Assembly (NCBI GenBank): GCA_030539055.1
Contig: JAUNSV010000009.1
Location: 1 to 49,585 of the forward strand
Direction of reading: 5' to 3'
Length of the DNA stretch: 49,585 bases
DNA from: Eubacteriales bacterium
Lineage (GTDB): Bacteria > Bacillota > Clostridia > Lachnospirales > Lachnospiraceae
Below are positions 17,812 to 28,916 of the stretch, one piece after another. Numbering within the stretch: position 1 is the first letter of the stretch; each line of letters begins with the position of its first letter. The translations under genes were made by a program, and so were the position numbers. Below the pieces are notes generated by a model, which saw nothing but the letters and a program-made list of their open reading frames with translations, did no database searches and was not told the DNA's origin.

Positions 17812-18140
17812 TGGTCTTGTGAATAGTCGCTGCCACTTGTGGGAGAGGAAAGTCCGGGCTCAATAGAGCAAGATGCTAGGTAACGCCTAGTGGAGGTAAC
17901 TCCAAGAAAAGTGCCACAGAAAATAACCGCTTTGATTTTCAAAGTAAGGGTGAAAAGGAGAGGTAAGAGCTCACCGCTTGCTTGGTGACAAGCAAGGCAA
18001 AGGTAAACTCCATCTTGAGCAAGAAAAATTGGAATACATAGATTTGCTCGATCTATTCCAGGTATTCGCTAAAGGTTTATAGCAATATAAATTTTAGATA
18101 GATGACTATTCACGACATAACCCGGCTTATAGCAAGGCCA
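17812..18140 (+). ncRNA. rnpB: RNase P RNA, bacterial type A
   Basis: Catalytic RNA of RNase P, which trims tRNA 5' leaders. Visible elements are P1, formed by the two ends (TGGTCTTG at 17812-17819 with CAAGGCCA at 18133-18140); a perfect P2 (GTGAATAGTC near 17819 with GACTATTCAC near 18104); the conserved GAGGAAAGTCCGGGCTC block; the GGTAACGCC region; GTGCCACAGAAAA; AAGGGTGAAA; and the 3' ACATAACCCGGCTTAT block. This arrangement is type A rather than the type B of Bacillus. A terminator follows at once. The 5' end falls 2 nt after the metallopeptidase stop, so its promoter must lie inside that gene or it is processed from a longer transcript. Confidence 0.95.
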
Positions 18141-18141
18141 A

Positions 18142-18169
18142 AAAAATCCCCCTTTATTGGGGGATTTTT
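18142..18169. terminator. Bidirectional rho-independent terminator
   Basis: Perfect 11-bp stem (AAAAATCCCCC at 18142-18152 and GGGGGATTTTT at 18159-18169) with a 6-nt loop. U-runs form on both strands. It ends rnpB on the plus strand and sstT on the minus strand, whose stop codon is at 18172. Confidence 0.9.
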
Positions 18170-18171
18170 AT

Positions 18172-19389
18172 TTATTTATTTTTATACATATTTTGCGGAT
18201 TAGTCATATACTCTGCTGTAGCTGTGAATAGTACATCTGAAGAAGAGTTCAAAGCAGTTTCACAAGAATCTTGAATAACGCCAATAATAAATCCTATACC
18301 AACTACTTGCATAGCAATATCATTTGAAATACCAAACATACTACACGCCATAGGTATTAAAAGAAGCGATCCACCACCTACACCAGATGTGCCACAAGCT
18401 CCAATAGAAGCTAGTAAACATAAAACAAAAGATGAAGCTAAGTCTGGTTTTATACCAAGAGTGTTTGCACAAGCAAGTGTCATAATCGATATAGTAACAC
18501 TTGCACCTGCCATATTAATTGTAGCGCCTAAGGGAATAGACACAGAATAATTTTCTTTATTTAAATTTAAAGCACTACATAATTTCATATTTATAGGAAT
18601 ATTTGCGGCAGAGCTTCTTGTGAAGAATGCCATAATTCCACTTACTCTCAAGCACTTTAATACAAGTGGGTAGGGGTTTTTTCTTGTACAAATAAATACA
18701 ATTAGTGGATTTGTAACAAAAGCAACAAATAAAATAGTTCCAACAAGAACTAAAATTATGTGAAAGTATGATTCAAACTTACTAAAACCAGTAGTGCTAA
18801 CAACAGTATACATAAGACCCATAACACCAAAAGGAGCAAAATTGATTACCCAATTGATAGCAACAGATATAGCATTTGAAAGATCATTTATTATATTCTT
18901 TGTATTATCACTTGATTTTTTTAAAGTAATTCCAAATATGATTGACCAAGTTAAAACTCCAATATAATTTGCATTTACAATTGAAGAAAGGGGATTTTCA
19001 ATAGCACTTAACAAAAGATTATTTAATACATCTCCTATACCACTTGGTGCATTATGAATTGAAGTATTAATTGGAAGGTCAAGAATAGAAGGGAAGAAAT
19101 AGCTAGCTATAACTGCACTAAAAGCTGCACATATTGTGCTAATAAAGTAAAGTAAAACTATTTTAAACATATTAGTGTTTTTTGAACTAGAGCTGTGACA
19201 TAAAGAATTTATTACTAATACAAAAACCAAAATAGGAGCAAGAGCTTTTAATGCACCTACAAAAATTGTTCCAAAAACACCAACAAAATAAAGAGCAGGA
19301 AAAGCTCGACCAAGTATTATTCCTAATAATAATCCACATACAATTTTTTTAATCAAGTTTATTTCATTATATTTTTTTATTATATTCAT
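18172..19389 (-). CDS. sstT: Serine/threonine:Na+ symporter SstT
   Basis: Sodium-driven importer of serine and threonine in the dicarboxylate/amino-acid:cation symporter family. The 405-residue product has about eight to nine membrane segments. The C-terminal substrate and cation region includes AAFSAV, the SSAANIPINMKLCSALNL stretch, SIPLGATINMAGASVTI and the re-entrant segment ACGTSGVGGGSLLLIP. The N-terminal KKIVCGLLLGIILGRAFP is SstT-like rather than GltP-like. A GGAG ribosome binding site and a recognisable promoter precede it. It is divergent from rpoB. Confidence 0.93.
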   Translation of the reverse strand: MNIIKKYNEINLIKKIVCGLLLGIILGRAFPALYFVGVFGTIFVGALKALAPILVFVLVINSLCHSSSSKNTNMFKIVLLYFISTICAAFSAVIASYFFPSILDLPINTSIHNAPSGIGDVLNNLLLSAIENPLSSIVNANYIGVLTWSIIFGITLKKSSDNTKNIINDLSNAISVAINWVINFAPFGVMGLMYTVVSTTGFSKFESYFHIILVLVGTILFVAFVTNPLIVFICTRKNPYPLVLKCLRVSGIMAFFTRSSAANIPINMKLCSALNLNKENYSVSIPLGATINMAGASVTISIMTLACANTLGIKPDLASSFVLCLLASIGACGTSGVGGGSLLLIPMACSMFGISNDIAMQVVGIGFIIGVIQDSCETALNSSSDVLFTATAEYMTNPQNMYKNK

Positions 19390-19420
19390 TTTTTTACTCC
19401 ATTATAAAATAATTGTGTAT

Positions 19421-19450
19421 ATTATATCAATATAAAGATAACTTTTGCAA
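19421..19450 (-). promoter_or_regulatory. Promoter for sstT
   Basis: Minus-strand TTGCAA (19450-19445), an 18-nt spacer and TATAAT (19426-19421). It lies back-to-back with the rpoB promoter; the two -35 boxes are about 35 bp apart. Confidence 0.62.
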
Positions 19451-19465
19451 TAAAAATTTTTGATA

Positions 19466-19514
19466 TGTCAATCATTTTTTTGATATTGACAAATATTTAC
19501 ATCTATGGTAAAAT
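19466..19514 (+). promoter_or_regulatory. Promoter for rpoBC with inverted repeat
   Basis: Consensus TTGACA (19486-19491), a 17-nt spacer and TAAAAT (19509-19514). The -35 box forms the right arm of a 7-bp inverted repeat, TGTCAAT (19466-19472) and ATTGACA (19485-19491), and TTTTTGATAT is directly repeated around it. The predicted start is near 19521, leaving a leader of about 85 nt. Confidence 0.78.
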
Positions 19515-19527
19515 ATCTTTTCCTATT

Positions 19528-19549
19528 ATGGCGGATTAGGCCATTTTTT
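19528..19549 (+). promoter_or_regulatory. Possible attenuator hairpin in rpoB leader
   Basis: ATGGC (19528-19532) pairs with GCCAT (19540-19544) around a 7-nt loop, followed by six T. It lies within the first 30 nt of the predicted rpoBC transcript. The stem is only 5 bp, so termination would be weak at best. Leader attenuation is known for rpoBC in other bacteria, but this case is inference. Confidence 0.3.
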
Positions 19550-19606
19550 ATGTACATAGTAAATGTATTATTATAATAAATTTTTTTCTATAAGGGGTGT
19601 TTTTAT

Positions 19607-22600
19607 ATGAACAAAAGCAAAATGCGTCCAGAAAAAGCTGGAAGAAATACAAGGATGACGTTTTCTACACAAAAAGAAGTTCAAGAGATGCCCAATCTTA
19701 TCGATATTCAAACGAGATCTTATATTTGGTTTTTGGAAGAGGGCCTCGAAGAAGTATTCAATGACATTTTTCCTATTCAAGACTTTGGTGGTAATTTATC
19801 GCTCGACTATGTGGGGCTTAGATTATGCACAGATGAAAAGAAATATTCTGTAGAAGAGTGCAAAGAGAGAGATGCAACATACTCTGCTCCTCTTAAAGTT
19901 CGTGTGCGTCTTTTCAACAAAGCAAAAGGTGGAGAACAAACAGAACATGATATTTATATGGGAGACTTGCCTATTATGACAGGCACTGGCTCTTTTATTT
20001 ATAATGGTGCAGAAAGAGTTGTAGTATCGCAAATGGTTCGTTCCCCAGGTGTCTATTTTGATTTACAAAGGGATAAGTTTGGTAAAGAGTTATACTCAGC
20101 AACTTTAATTCCATCAAGAGGCGCTTGGATAGAATATGAGATGGATGAAAAAAATGTATTATATGCAAGAGTAGATAGAGAGAGAAAAGTACCTCTAACT
20201 GTATTTTTGCGCGCACTTGGTGTTGGAACTAATCAAGAAATAAGAGATATGTTTCCAGATGAACCACTTATAGAAGCTACAATTGCAAAAGATTCATCAC
20301 TTTCTGAACAAGTGCCAGAGGGAAGTTATGAAACTGGACTCCTAGATTTTTATAAAAAGATGAGACCAGGTGAACCACTTACTGTTGACCAAGCAGAGAG
20401 CTTGCTCGATGGAATGCTTTTTAAACCTCAACGGTACGACTTAGCAAAAGCAGGTAGATATAAATATAACAAAAAATTACATTTTAAATACAGATTAAAA
20501 AATAAAAAACTAGCAGAAGATGTAGTAGATATAGAAACAGGAGAAATCATAGCAAGAAAAGGCACAATTCTTACAGAAGATAGTGCCACAGATATTCAAG
20601 ATGCTGGTACTCCTTATGTGTATATAGAAGTTGAAGATGCACAAGGAGAGGGTGTAAGAAAACAAAAAGTAATGTCTTCGATGGCTGTAGATATAAAAAA
20701 ATATGTTGATATTACAGACAAAGAAGCAGAAGAATTGGGCATAAATGAATTAGTGCATTATCCTATTTTAATGGAAATATTGCAAGAGAAAGGAAAGGGT
20801 TCACAAAAAGCATTAAAAGAAGAAATCCATAGAAGAAGAGCAGAGCTTGTACCAAAACATATTACTAAAGATGATATTTTTGCTTCTATAAATTATCTTC
20901 TTCATTTAGAAAGTTCAAAAATAGGACAAACAGATGATATAGATCATTTAGGAAATAGAAGAATAAGAGCAGTTGGCGAGCTATTACAAAATGAGTATAG
21001 AAAAGGTCTTTCAAGAATGGAAAGAGTAGTTCGTGAAAGAATGACTACTCAAAATATGGAAGAAATAACAGCACAGTCTTTAATTAATATTAAACCTGTA
21101 ACTGCAGCAATAAAAGAGTTTTTTGGTTCATCACAACTTTCACAATTTATGGATCAAAACAATCCTTTGTCTGAACTTACACATAAAAGAAGACTAAGTG
21201 CCTTAGGCCCTGGTGGTATTACTAGAGACAGAGCAGGATTTGAAGTCCGAGATGTTCATTATACACATTATGGTCGAGTTTGCCCTATAGAAACACCCGA
21301 GGGTCCAAACATTGGATTAATAAATTCTCTTGCCTCATTTGCAAGAGTAAACAAGTATGGTTTTATAGAAGCACCATATAGAAAAGTAATTAAAGATAAA
21401 AATGGTATACCTGTAGTTACAGATGAAACTGTATATATGACAGCAGATATAGAAGATATTTATAAAGTAGCTCAAGCATCAGAACCACTCGATAAAGACG
21501 GACATTTTATAAATGATATAGTATCAGGTCGTTTTATGGATGAAACATCATCATATAGTAAAGATGAAGTAGATTTCATGGATGTATCTCCTCGAATGGT
21601 ATTTTCTGTAGCAACATCAATGATTCCATTTTTGGAGAACGATGATGCTAACCGTGCTCTTATGGGTTCAAATATGCAACGACAAGCAGTTCCTTTGATG
21701 ATTACTGAAGAACCAGTTATTGGTACTGGAATGGAGAGTAAGGCAGCTGTCGATTCTGGAATTTGTATAACAGCAAGAGAGAGAGGAACAGTTGAATATG
21801 TAGATGCATCACGAATTGAGATTCGAGGAAAAGATACAAAAGAATTGGATATTTATAGATTAAATAAATTTTCTCGTTCAAATCAATCAAATTCATACAA
21901 TCAAAAACCTATAGTAGACTTAGGTCAAGAAGTTGAGCAAGGAGAAGTAATAGCAGATGGTGCTTCTTCACACAATGGAGAATTAGCATTAGGTAAAAAC
22001 CCTTTAATTGGTTTTATGACCTGGGAGGGATATAATTACGAAGATGCTGTATTATTATCAGAAAGATTAGTAAAAGAAGATGTATATACTTCAATACATA
22101 TAGAGGAGTATACTCTAGATTCAAGAGATACAAAACTAGGTCCAGAAGAAATAACAGCAGATGTACCAGGAATTGGAGATGAAGCATTAAAAGATTTAAA
22201 TGAAGATGGAATTATTAGACTTGGAGCAGAAGTAAGAGCTGGAGATATATTAGTAGGTAAAGTAACACCAAAAGGAGAAACAGAACTTACAGCAGAAGAG
22301 AAATTACTTAGAGCTATTTTTGGTGAAAAAGCAAGAGAAGTAAGAGACACTTCACTAAGATTACCTCATGGTGCTTACGGAATTGTAGTAGATACAAAAG
22401 TATTTACAAGAGCAGAAAAAGGAAAAGATAGAGATACAGATATAGAGCTTCCAGCTGGAGTATCAAAATCAGTTAGAGTTTATATTGCACAAAAAAGAAA
22501 AATATCTGTAGGCGATAAAATGGCTGGTAGACATGGAAATAAAGGTGTAGTATCTAGAGTATTACCAGTAGAAGATATGCCTTATCTCCCTAATGGAAGA

Positions 22601-23500
22601 CCACTAGATATAGTTTTAAATCCACTCGGCGTTCCATCTCGTATGAATATAGGTCAAGTTTTAGAGATACATTTATCACTAGCAGCAAAAGCACTTGGTA
22701 TAGATATTTCTACACCAGCTTTTGATGGAGCAAATGAGGATGATATTCAAGATACACTAACCATGGCAAATGATTATGTAAATGGTTCATGGGATGATTT
22801 CAAGAAAAAATATAAAGATATATTGAATCCTGAAGTATTAAAATATTTAGGTTCTCACTTAGAGCATAGAGAAGAATGGAAGAATGTCCCTATAACGCCA
22901 GATGGAAAAGTAAGATTAAGAGATGGTAGAACAGGAGAATATTTTGATTCAAAAGTAACAATAGGTCATATGCATTATTTGAAATTGCACCACTTGGTTG
23001 ATGATAAAATACACGCTCGTTCTACAGGTCCTTATGCTCTTGTTACACAACAACCACTTGGTGGAAAAGCACAATTTGGTGGACAAAGATTTGGAGAAAT
23101 GGAAGTATGGGCTCTTGAAGCTTATGGTGCAGCATATACATTACAAGAAATTCTTACAGTAAAAGCAGATGATGTTATAGGAAGAGTAAAAACATACGAA
23201 GCAATTATTCAAGGAGATGTTATAGAACCACCAACAATTCCAGAATCATTCAAAGTTTTATTAAAAGAATTACAAGCACTTTGCTTAGATGTATCTGTTC
23301 TTAGTGAAGAGGGCAAAGAAATAGAAATGACTGAAGACTTTTTTGATCCAAAAGAAAAGTTGAATAAACTTATTGAGGGTGATAGAAGGTACCAAGATAA
23401 GAAAAATATAAAAAAATATGGTTTTCAAGAACAAGAAGTTCAAAATAATGAATTTGTAGATGTAAAGGAGGAGGCAAAGGAAGATGGCTCAAGCGATTGA
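19607..23500 (+). CDS. rpoB: RNA polymerase subunit beta
   Basis: Beta subunit of RNA polymerase, forming one pincer of the catalytic cleft. The 1297-residue product has the expected order of domains. The rifampicin-binding region [18 protein letters not shown] (from about residue 507) matches the susceptible sequence. Further blocks are [11 protein letters not shown], the catalytic-core [15 protein letters not shown] and the C-terminal [25 protein letters not shown]. The C-terminus is extended by an acidic tail. The ATG follows AAGGGGTG. Its 3' end overlaps rpoC by 17 nt. No ribosomal protein genes rplJ or rplL precede it; the upstream neighbour is divergent sstT. Confidence 0.98.
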   Translation: MNKSKMRPEKAGRNTRMTFSTQKEVQEMPNLIDIQTRSYIWFLEEGLEEVFNDIFPIQDFGGNLSLDYVGLRLCTDEKKYSVEECKERDATYSAPLKVRVRLFNKAKGGEQTEHDIYMGDLPIMTGTGSFIYNGAERVVVSQMVRSPGVYFDLQRDKFGKELYSATLIPSRGAWIEYEMDEKNVLYARVDRERKVPLTVFLRALGVGTNQEIRDMFPDEPLIEATIAKDSSLSEQVPEGSYETGLLDFYKKMRPGEPLTVDQAESLLDGMLFKPQRYDLAKAGRYKYNKKLHFKYRLKNKKLAEDVVDIETGEIIARKGTILTEDSATDIQDAGTPYVYIEVEDAQGEGVRKQKVMSSMAVDIKKYVDITDKEAEELGINELVHYPILMEILQEKGKGSQKALKEEIHRRRAELVPKHITKDDIFASINYLLHLESSKIGQTDDIDHLGNRRIRAVGELLQNEYRKGLSRMERVVRERMTTQNMEEITAQSLINIKPVTAAIKEFFGSSQLSQFMDQNNPLSELTHKRRLSALGPGGITRDRAGFEVRDVHYTHYGRVCPIETPEGPNIGLINSLASFARVNKYGFIEAPYRKVIKDKNGIPVVTDETVYMTADIEDIYKVAQASEPLDKDGHFINDIVSGRFMDETSSYSKDEVDFMDVSPRMVFSVATSMIPFLENDDANRALMGSNMQRQAVPLMITEEPVIGTGMESKAAVDSGICITARERGTVEYVDASRIEIRGKDTKELDIYRLNKFSRSNQSNSYNQKPIVDLGQEVEQGEVIADGASSHNGELALGKNPLIGFMTWEGYNYEDAVLLSERLVKEDVYTSIHIEEYTLDSRDTKLGPEEITADVPGIGDEALKDLNEDGIIRLGAEVRAGDILVGKVTPKGETELTAEEKLLRAIFGEKAREVRDTSLRLPHGAYGIVVDTKVFTRAEKGKDRDTDIELPAGVSKSVRVYIAQKRKISVGDKMAGRHGNKGVVSRVLPVEDMPYLPNGRPLDIVLNPLGVPSRMNIGQVLEIHLSLAAKALGIDISTPAFDGANEDDIQDTLTMANDYVNGSWDDFKKKYKDILNPEVLKYLGSHLEHREEWKNVPITPDGKVRLRDGRTGEYFDSKVTIGHMHYLKLHHLVDDKIHARSTGPYALVTQQPLGGKAQFGGQRFGEMEVWALEAYGAAYTLQEILTVKADDVIGRVKTYEAIIQGDVIEPPTIPESFKVLLKELQALCLDVSVLSEEGKEIEMTEDFFDPKEKLNKLIEGDRRYQDKKNIKKYGFQEQEVQNNEFVDVKEEAKEDGSSD

Positions 23501-26500
23501 AAGTTTTGCACCACTTGCATTTGATGCTATAAGAATAGGTATTTGTTCACCAGAAAAAATATTAAAAGAATCTCATGGTGAAGTTAAAAAACCAGAAACA
23601 ATAAATTATCGTACATTTAAGCCAGAGCAAGATGGTTTATTTTGTGAAAAAATATTTGGACCAACTAAAGATTGGGAATGTCATTGTGGCAAATATAAAA
23701 AGATTAGATACAAAGGTGTTATATGTGATAAGTGTGGTGTAGAAGTAACAAGGTCTTCTGTAAGAAGATCTCGTATAGGTCATATTGCTCTTGCTGCTCC
23801 CGTGTCTCATATTTGGTATTTGAAAGGTATTCCATCTCGTATGGGCTTACTTTTAGATATGTCGCAAAGAGACTTAGAAAAGGTAATTTATTTTGCTTCA
23901 TATGTAGTTCTTGATCAAGGAAAAACATCATTAAAATATAAACAAGTTTTATCTGAGAGACAATATAGAGATGCTAGAGAAGAGTTTGGTTATGATGCTT
24001 TTCGTGTTGGAATGGGTGCAGAATCAGTTCATGAGTTATTAACAAGAATCAATCTTGAAGAAGAAGTAAAATCCCTAAGAGAAGAATTAAAAAAATTAAA
24101 AGAATCTTCTGGACAAAAAAAGATTAAAGTAATTAAAAGATTAGAAGTAGCAGAAAAATTATATAAGTCTGGCAATCGCCCCGAGTGGATGGTTCTTACT
24201 GTTCTACCAGTAATACCCCCCGATATTAGACCAATGGTACAATTAGATGGTGGTAGATTTGCTGCTTCAGATTTAAATGAATTGTATAGAAGAATAATAA
24301 ATAGAAACAATAGACTTCAAAGATTATTAGATTTGGGTGCACCAGATATTATAGTAAAAAATGAAAAAAGAATGCTTCAAGAATCTGTAGATACACTCAT
24401 AGATAACGGAAGAAGAGGAAGAGCAATATCAGGTGCAGGTAATAGGCCTCTAAAATCTTTATCAGATATGCTAAAAGGTAAGCAAGGTCGTTTTCGTCAA
24501 AACCTACTTGGAAAAAGAGTAGATTATTCTGGTCGTTCTGTTATAGTAGTTGGACCAGAATTAAAAATATATCAATGTGGACTCCCAAAGGAAATGGCAA
24601 TTGAATTATTCAAGCCATTTATTATGAGAGAATTGATAAAAAGAGAACTAGTTCATAATGTAAAATCAGCTAAGAAAATGGTAGAGAGGCAAGAGGGAGA
24701 AGTTTGGGATATTTTAGATGAAGTAATAAAAGAGCATCCAGTTATGTTAAACAGAGCCCCAACCTTGCATAGATTAGGTATTCAAGCTTTTGAGCCTATA
24801 CTAGTAGAGGGAAAAGCTATAAAATTGCATCCATTAGTATGTACAGCTTTCAATGCAGACTTCGATGGAGATCAAATGGCTGTGCATGTACCTCTTTCTT
24901 CAGAAGCACAAGCAGAGTGTAGGTTTTTACTTTTATCTACAAATAACTTACTTAAACCCTCAGATGGTGGAGTAGTTGCTGTGCCATCTCAAGATATGGT
25001 TTTAGGTATTTATTATTTAACTCAAGAAGATGATGATCAAAAAGAAATTAAGAGAGCTTACAAATCTATTAATGAAGCTATTTTGGCATATGAAAATAAA
25101 ATAATTACCCTTCATGAAAAAATCAAAATAAAAATACCAGATTATGAAGTTAGAAACAATATTCAATTAAAAAATAAAAAAGATTTAAATGGTGATTATG
25201 TACACACAGAGGGAATAATTGTAACTACTGTAGGTCGTGTAATATTCAATGAAATAATACCTCAAGATTTAGGATTTGTTGACAGAACTAAAACAGAAAA
25301 TAAATATATTTTAGAAATAGATAAATTGGTTAAGAAAAAAGACCTAAAGAGCATCTTAGAAAAAGTAATGGAAATTTATGGTGCTACAAAAACTGCAGAG
25401 GTTCTAGATAATATAAAATCTACAGGATACAAATATTCTACAAAAGCAGCAATGTCTGTATCTATAGCCGATATGACAGTGCCACCAGAGAAGAAAGAAT
25501 TAATAAAGCAAGCAGAAAAAACAGTTGAACAAATTGGTAAGAACTACAAAAGAGGTCTTATTACAGAAGAAGAAAGATATAAAGAAGTAATAAACACTTG
25601 GCAAAAAGTTGACCAAGTTCTTGAAGAAAAACTTATGGCTGGTCTAGATAAGCACAATAATATATTTATGATGGCAGACTCTGGAGCCAGAGGTTCAAAC
25701 AAACAAATTAAGCAATTAGCAGGTATGAGAGGACTTATGGCTGATACAACAGGTCATACTATAGAGCTTCCAATCAAATCTAATTTTCGTGAGGGGCTAG
25801 ATGTTCTTGAATATTTTATATCTGCACATGGAGCAAGAAAAGGACTTTCAGATACAGCACTTAGAACAGCAGACTCAGGATATTTAACAAGAAGACTCGT
25901 AGATATATCCCATGATATTACTATAAGAGAGGATGATTGTTGTGCTAACGGCGAAGAAATTCCATATATGGAAATAAAAGCATTTGTTGATGGCGAAGAA
26001 ATAATTGAGGGATTAAGAGAAAGAATAACAGGAAGATTCATAGCACAAGATATTATTAATTCAGAAACAGGTGAAGTTATAATTAATAAAGATAATATGG
26101 TAACACCAACTTTAGCTAAAGAAATAATAAACGAATTAGAAAGATCAAAACAAGACTCTATTAAAATTCGTACAGTGCTTACTTGCAAATCAAAAAATGG
26201 TACTTGTGCAAAATGTTATGGAATGAATCTTGCATCTGGTAAAAAAGTAGGTATAGGAGAATCTGTTGGTGTAATAGCAGCACAATCTATAGGAGAACCT
26301 GGAACACAACTTACAATGAGAACTTTCCATACAGGCGGAGTTGCTGGTGGTGATATAACTCAAGGTCTACCTCGTGTAGAAGAATTATTTGAAGCAAGAA
26401 AACCAAAGGGACGTGCCGTAGTAACTCAAATCGCTGGAAAAGTAAAAATCAATAATGACAAGAAGAAGAGAGAAATAGTAATAACAGATATAGAAACTGG

Positions 26501-27284
26501 TGATGAAAAATCTTATTTAATACCATATGGCTCTCGAATAAAAGTGGAAGATGGTGGAAGTGTAAGAGCAGGAGATGCTTTGACCGAGGGTTCAATTGAT
26601 CCACATGATATATTAGAAATAAAAGGTGTTAGAGAAGTTCAAGATTATCTTCTTAGAGAAGTGCAAAGAGTGTATCGTTTGCAAGGTGTTGAAATAAATG
26701 ATAAGCATATAGAAATGATTGTTCGCCAAATGCTTAGAAAAGTAAAAATAACCGAGGAGGGCGATTCTAATTTACTTCCTGGTATGACAATAGACATACA
26801 AGAATTAAATGAAATAAATCAAGAATTGAATAAAGAGGGTAAGAACCCAGTAAGAGCAGATCAAGTTTTACTAGGTATTACAAAAGCTTCCCTTGCAACA
26901 GATTCATTTCTTTCTGCAGCTTCATTCCAAGAAACAACAAAAGTTTTGACAGAAGCATCTATTACAGGAAAAATTGATCATTTGCAAGGTCTAAAAGAAA
27001 ATGTTATCATTGGTAGATTAATTCAATCTGGTACTGGAATGAAAAAATACCAAGATGTAGAAATATCTACAGATAATCAAGACTTTGATACCAATGAAGA
27101 GGAAGATACATTCGAATATAAAGCATCAGAACTAGATTATCAAGGTTTAGAATTTAAAGAAGAAATAGAAGATGAAAATATTGATAATCACCAAAAAGAA
27201 AATGAATTATTAAATGAAGATGTTTTTGGTATTAGTGATAGTGAAGAAGAAGTAGATATTGATACAGATGATAATACAATATAA
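23484..27284 (+). CDS. rpoC: RNA polymerase subunit beta'
   Basis: Catalytic beta' subunit of RNA polymerase. The 1266-residue product contains the N-terminal zinc-binding cysteines [20 protein letters not shown] (from about 71), the Mg-binding [12 protein letters not shown] (about 455-466), the bridge-helix and trigger-loop region with [20 protein letters not shown] (about 935-955), and the second zinc site [15 protein letters not shown]. The conserved core ends with [16 protein letters not shown]; about 70 further residues are strongly acidic and probably disordered. Translation starts inside rpoB after AAGGAGGAGG. A terminator follows at 27301. Confidence 0.98.
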   Translation: MAQAIESFAPLAFDAIRIGICSPEKILKESHGEVKKPETINYRTFKPEQDGLFCEKIFGPTKDWECHCGKYKKIRYKGVICDKCGVEVTRSSVRRSRIGHIALAAPVSHIWYLKGIPSRMGLLLDMSQRDLEKVIYFASYVVLDQGKTSLKYKQVLSERQYRDAREEFGYDAFRVGMGAESVHELLTRINLEEEVKSLREELKKLKESSGQKKIKVIKRLEVAEKLYKSGNRPEWMVLTVLPVIPPDIRPMVQLDGGRFAASDLNELYRRIINRNNRLQRLLDLGAPDIIVKNEKRMLQESVDTLIDNGRRGRAISGAGNRPLKSLSDMLKGKQGRFRQNLLGKRVDYSGRSVIVVGPELKIYQCGLPKEMAIELFKPFIMRELIKRELVHNVKSAKKMVERQEGEVWDILDEVIKEHPVMLNRAPTLHRLGIQAFEPILVEGKAIKLHPLVCTAFNADFDGDQMAVHVPLSSEAQAECRFLLLSTNNLLKPSDGGVVAVPSQDMVLGIYYLTQEDDDQKEIKRAYKSINEAILAYENKIITLHEKIKIKIPDYEVRNNIQLKNKKDLNGDYVHTEGIIVTTVGRVIFNEIIPQDLGFVDRTKTENKYILEIDKLVKKKDLKSILEKVMEIYGATKTAEVLDNIKSTGYKYSTKAAMSVSIADMTVPPEKKELIKQAEKTVEQIGKNYKRGLITEEERYKEVINTWQKVDQVLEEKLMAGLDKHNNIFMMADSGARGSNKQIKQLAGMRGLMADTTGHTIELPIKSNFREGLDVLEYFISAHGARKGLSDTALRTADSGYLTRRLVDISHDITIREDDCCANGEEIPYMEIKAFVDGEEIIEGLRERITGRFIAQDIINSETGEVIINKDNMVTPTLAKEIINELERSKQDSIKIRTVLTCKSKNGTCAKCYGMNLASGKKVGIGESVGVIAAQSIGEPGTQLTMRTFHTGGVAGGDITQGLPRVEELFEARKPKGRAVVTQIAGKVKINNDKKKREIVITDIETGDEKSYLIPYGSRIKVEDGGSVRAGDALTEGSIDPHDILEIKGVREVQDYLLREVQRVYRLQGVEINDKHIEMIVRQMLRKVKITEEGDSNLLPGMTIDIQELNEINQELNKEGKNPVRADQVLLGITKASLATDSFLSAASFQETTKVLTEASITGKIDHLQGLKENVIIGRLIQSGTGMKKYQDVEISTDNQDFDTNEEEDTFEYKASELDYQGLEFKEEIEDENIDNHQKENELLNEDVFGISDSEEEVDIDTDDNTI

Positions 27285-27300
27285 TACAATATTATAAAGC

Positions 27301-27330
27301 AAAAGGCGTTCAGTAATGTACGCCTTTTTT
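27301..27330 (+). terminator. rpoBC terminator
   Basis: Perfect 9-bp stem (AAAAGGCGT at 27301-27309 with ACGCCTTTT at 27320-27328), a 10-nt loop and a T run to 27330. It starts 16 nt after the rpoC stop. An in-frame ATG for cdd (27316) lies in its loop. Confidence 0.85.
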
Positions 27331-27339
27331 AACAAAATT

Positions 27340-27768
27340 ATGTTAAATGAAGAAACAATAAAAAATTTAATAAACGAAGCTATTATTGGAAGAAAAAATT
27401 CATATAGCCCTTATTCACATTATAAAGTAGGAGCAGCTCTTTTACTTGAAAACAACGAAATAATAACAGGATGCAATATTGAGAATGCTCAGTATTCACT
27501 TGGAGTTTGTGCCGAGAGAGTTGCTTTACAAAAAGCAATTTCTAAAGGAGAAAAATCTTTTCTTGCAATTGCAATAGTTGGTGGAAGAGAAGATGAAGAA
27601 AATGAATTTAGTGATTATGCTTTTCCTTGTGGAGCTTGTAGGCAAGTTATGAGAGAGTTTGTAAATAAAAATATTTTTAAAATAATAGTAGCAAAATCAA
27701 TAAATGAATATAAAATTTTTACTCTAGAAGAGTTATTGCCATTTAGTTTTGGTAAAGAGAATTTATAA
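27340..27768 (+). CDS. cdd: Cytidine deaminase
   Basis: Zinc enzyme that deaminates cytidine and deoxycytidine to uridine and deoxyuridine in pyrimidine salvage. The product has the catalytic VCAERVAL motif (zinc Cys and proton-shuttling Glu) and PCGACRQ with the other two zinc cysteines, as in the short tetrameric class. I place the start at 27340 (142 residues), because the protein from there aligns with the usual start (about 12 residues before the SYSPYSHYKVGAA block) and because the earlier ATG at 27316 lies in the loop of the rpoC terminator. Neither start has a clean ribosome binding site; for 27316, AAGG at 27303 is at a workable distance but is buried in the stem. The stop overlaps the tgt start by 1 nt. 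Confidence 0.9.
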   Translation: MLNEETIKNLINEAIIGRKNSYSPYSHYKVGAALLLENNEIITGCNIENAQYSLGVCAERVALQKAISKGEKSFLAIAIVGGREDEENEFSDYAFPCGACRQVMREFVNKNIFKIIVAKSINEYKIFTLEELLPFSFGKENL

Positions 27769-28916
27769 TGAATGAATACAAAATAATAAAAAAAAGTGGA
27801 ATGGCAAAAAGTAGTGAATTTAATACAATCCATGGTACTATACAAACACCAGTATTTATGAATGTAGCTACAGCTGGTGCAATAAAAGGTGCTGTATCTT
27901 GTGTGGATTTAAAAAAAGAAGAATTTGGCACACAAGTTCTTCTTTGCAACACTTATCACTTGCATGTAAGAACTGGAGATATAAAAATAAAACAACTTGG
28001 TGGCTTACATAAATTTGTTAATTGGCAAAAACCAATTCTTACAGACTCTGGTGGGTTTCAAGTTTTTTCTCTTGAATCAACTGGAAGAAAGATTGAAGAA
28101 AAAGGAGTTCATTTTTCTTCGCATATTGATGGAAGAAAAATTTTTATGGGACCAGAAGAAAGCATTAAAATACAATCGAACTTAGCATCTACTATAGCAA
28201 TGGCTTTTGATGAATGCCCTAATTCACTCGAGAATGAAGAGTATATCCGCCTCTCTGTTGAAAGAACATATAGATGGCTTCTTAGATGTATAAATGAAAT
28301 GAACAAATTAAATTCGTATGATGATACAATAAATAAAAATCAAATGCTTTTTGGCATAAATCAAGGTGGAATAATAGACAAAATTAGAATAGAGAATGCA
28401 AAAGAAATCTCAAAATTAAATTTATCAGGTTATGCTATAGGTGGCCTTGCAGTAGGTGAAACACACGAACAAATGTATCATATTTTAGATGAAGTAGTAC
28501 CACTATTACCCGATAATAAACCGACTTATCTTATGGGAGTTGGTACGCCAGAAAATATTATAGAGGGCGTTGATAGAGGAGTTGATTTTTTTGATTGTGT
28601 TTATCCAACTCGTAATGGTAGACATGGTCATGTATATACACACAATGGGAAACTCAATTTATTTAATCAACAGTATGAAATGGATACAAAAGCAATAGAG
28701 GAAGAGTGTAAATGTGAAGCCTGCATAAATTATTCAAGAGCATATATAAGGCATTTATTAAAAGCAAAAGAAATGTTAGGAATGAGATTATGTGTTTTGC
28801 ACAATTTATATTTTTATAATCACTTAATGGAAGAAATACGATTTGCTATAAGAAATGATAAATGGAAAGAAGAAAAAAACAAATTATTGGAAAGGATGAA
28901 AAAAAATGAAAAATAA
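27768..28916 (+). CDS. tgt: tRNA-guanine transglycosylase
   Basis: Exchanges guanine-34 for the queuosine precursor preQ1 in tRNAs with GUN anticodons. The 382-residue TIM-barrel enzyme shows the DSGGFQVFSL block with the active-site Asp (about 90-99), MAFDECPN, GGLAVGE, MGVGTPENIIEGVDRGVDFFDCVYPTRNGRHG with the nucleophilic Asp, and the zinc site CKCEACINYSRAYIRHL near residue 312. It starts at the cdd stop (TAATG), so translation is probably coupled, and its 3' end overlaps the following lipoprotein gene by 11 nt. No other queuosine gene lies in the window. Confidence 0.97.
   Translation: MNEYKIIKKSGMAKSSEFNTIHGTIQTPVFMNVATAGAIKGAVSCVDLKKEEFGTQVLLCNTYHLHVRTGDIKIKQLGGLHKFVNWQKPILTDSGGFQVFSLESTGRKIEEKGVHFSSHIDGRKIFMGPEESIKIQSNLASTIAMAFDECPNSLENEEYIRLSVERTYRWLLRCINEMNKLNSYDDTINKNQMLFGINQGGIIDKIRIENAKEISKLNLSGYAIGGLAVGETHEQMYHILDEVVPLLPDNKPTYLMGVGTPENIIEGVDRGVDFFDCVYPTRNGRHGHVYTHNGKLNLFNQQYEMDTKAIEEECKCEACINYSRAYIRHLLKAKEMLGMRLCVLHNLYFYNHLMEEIRFAIRNDKWKEEKNKLLERMKKNEK

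Noticed and set aside
25754-26188. 144-codon minus-strand frame within rpoC
   Set aside because: Shadow of a highly conserved coding region; no independent signals.
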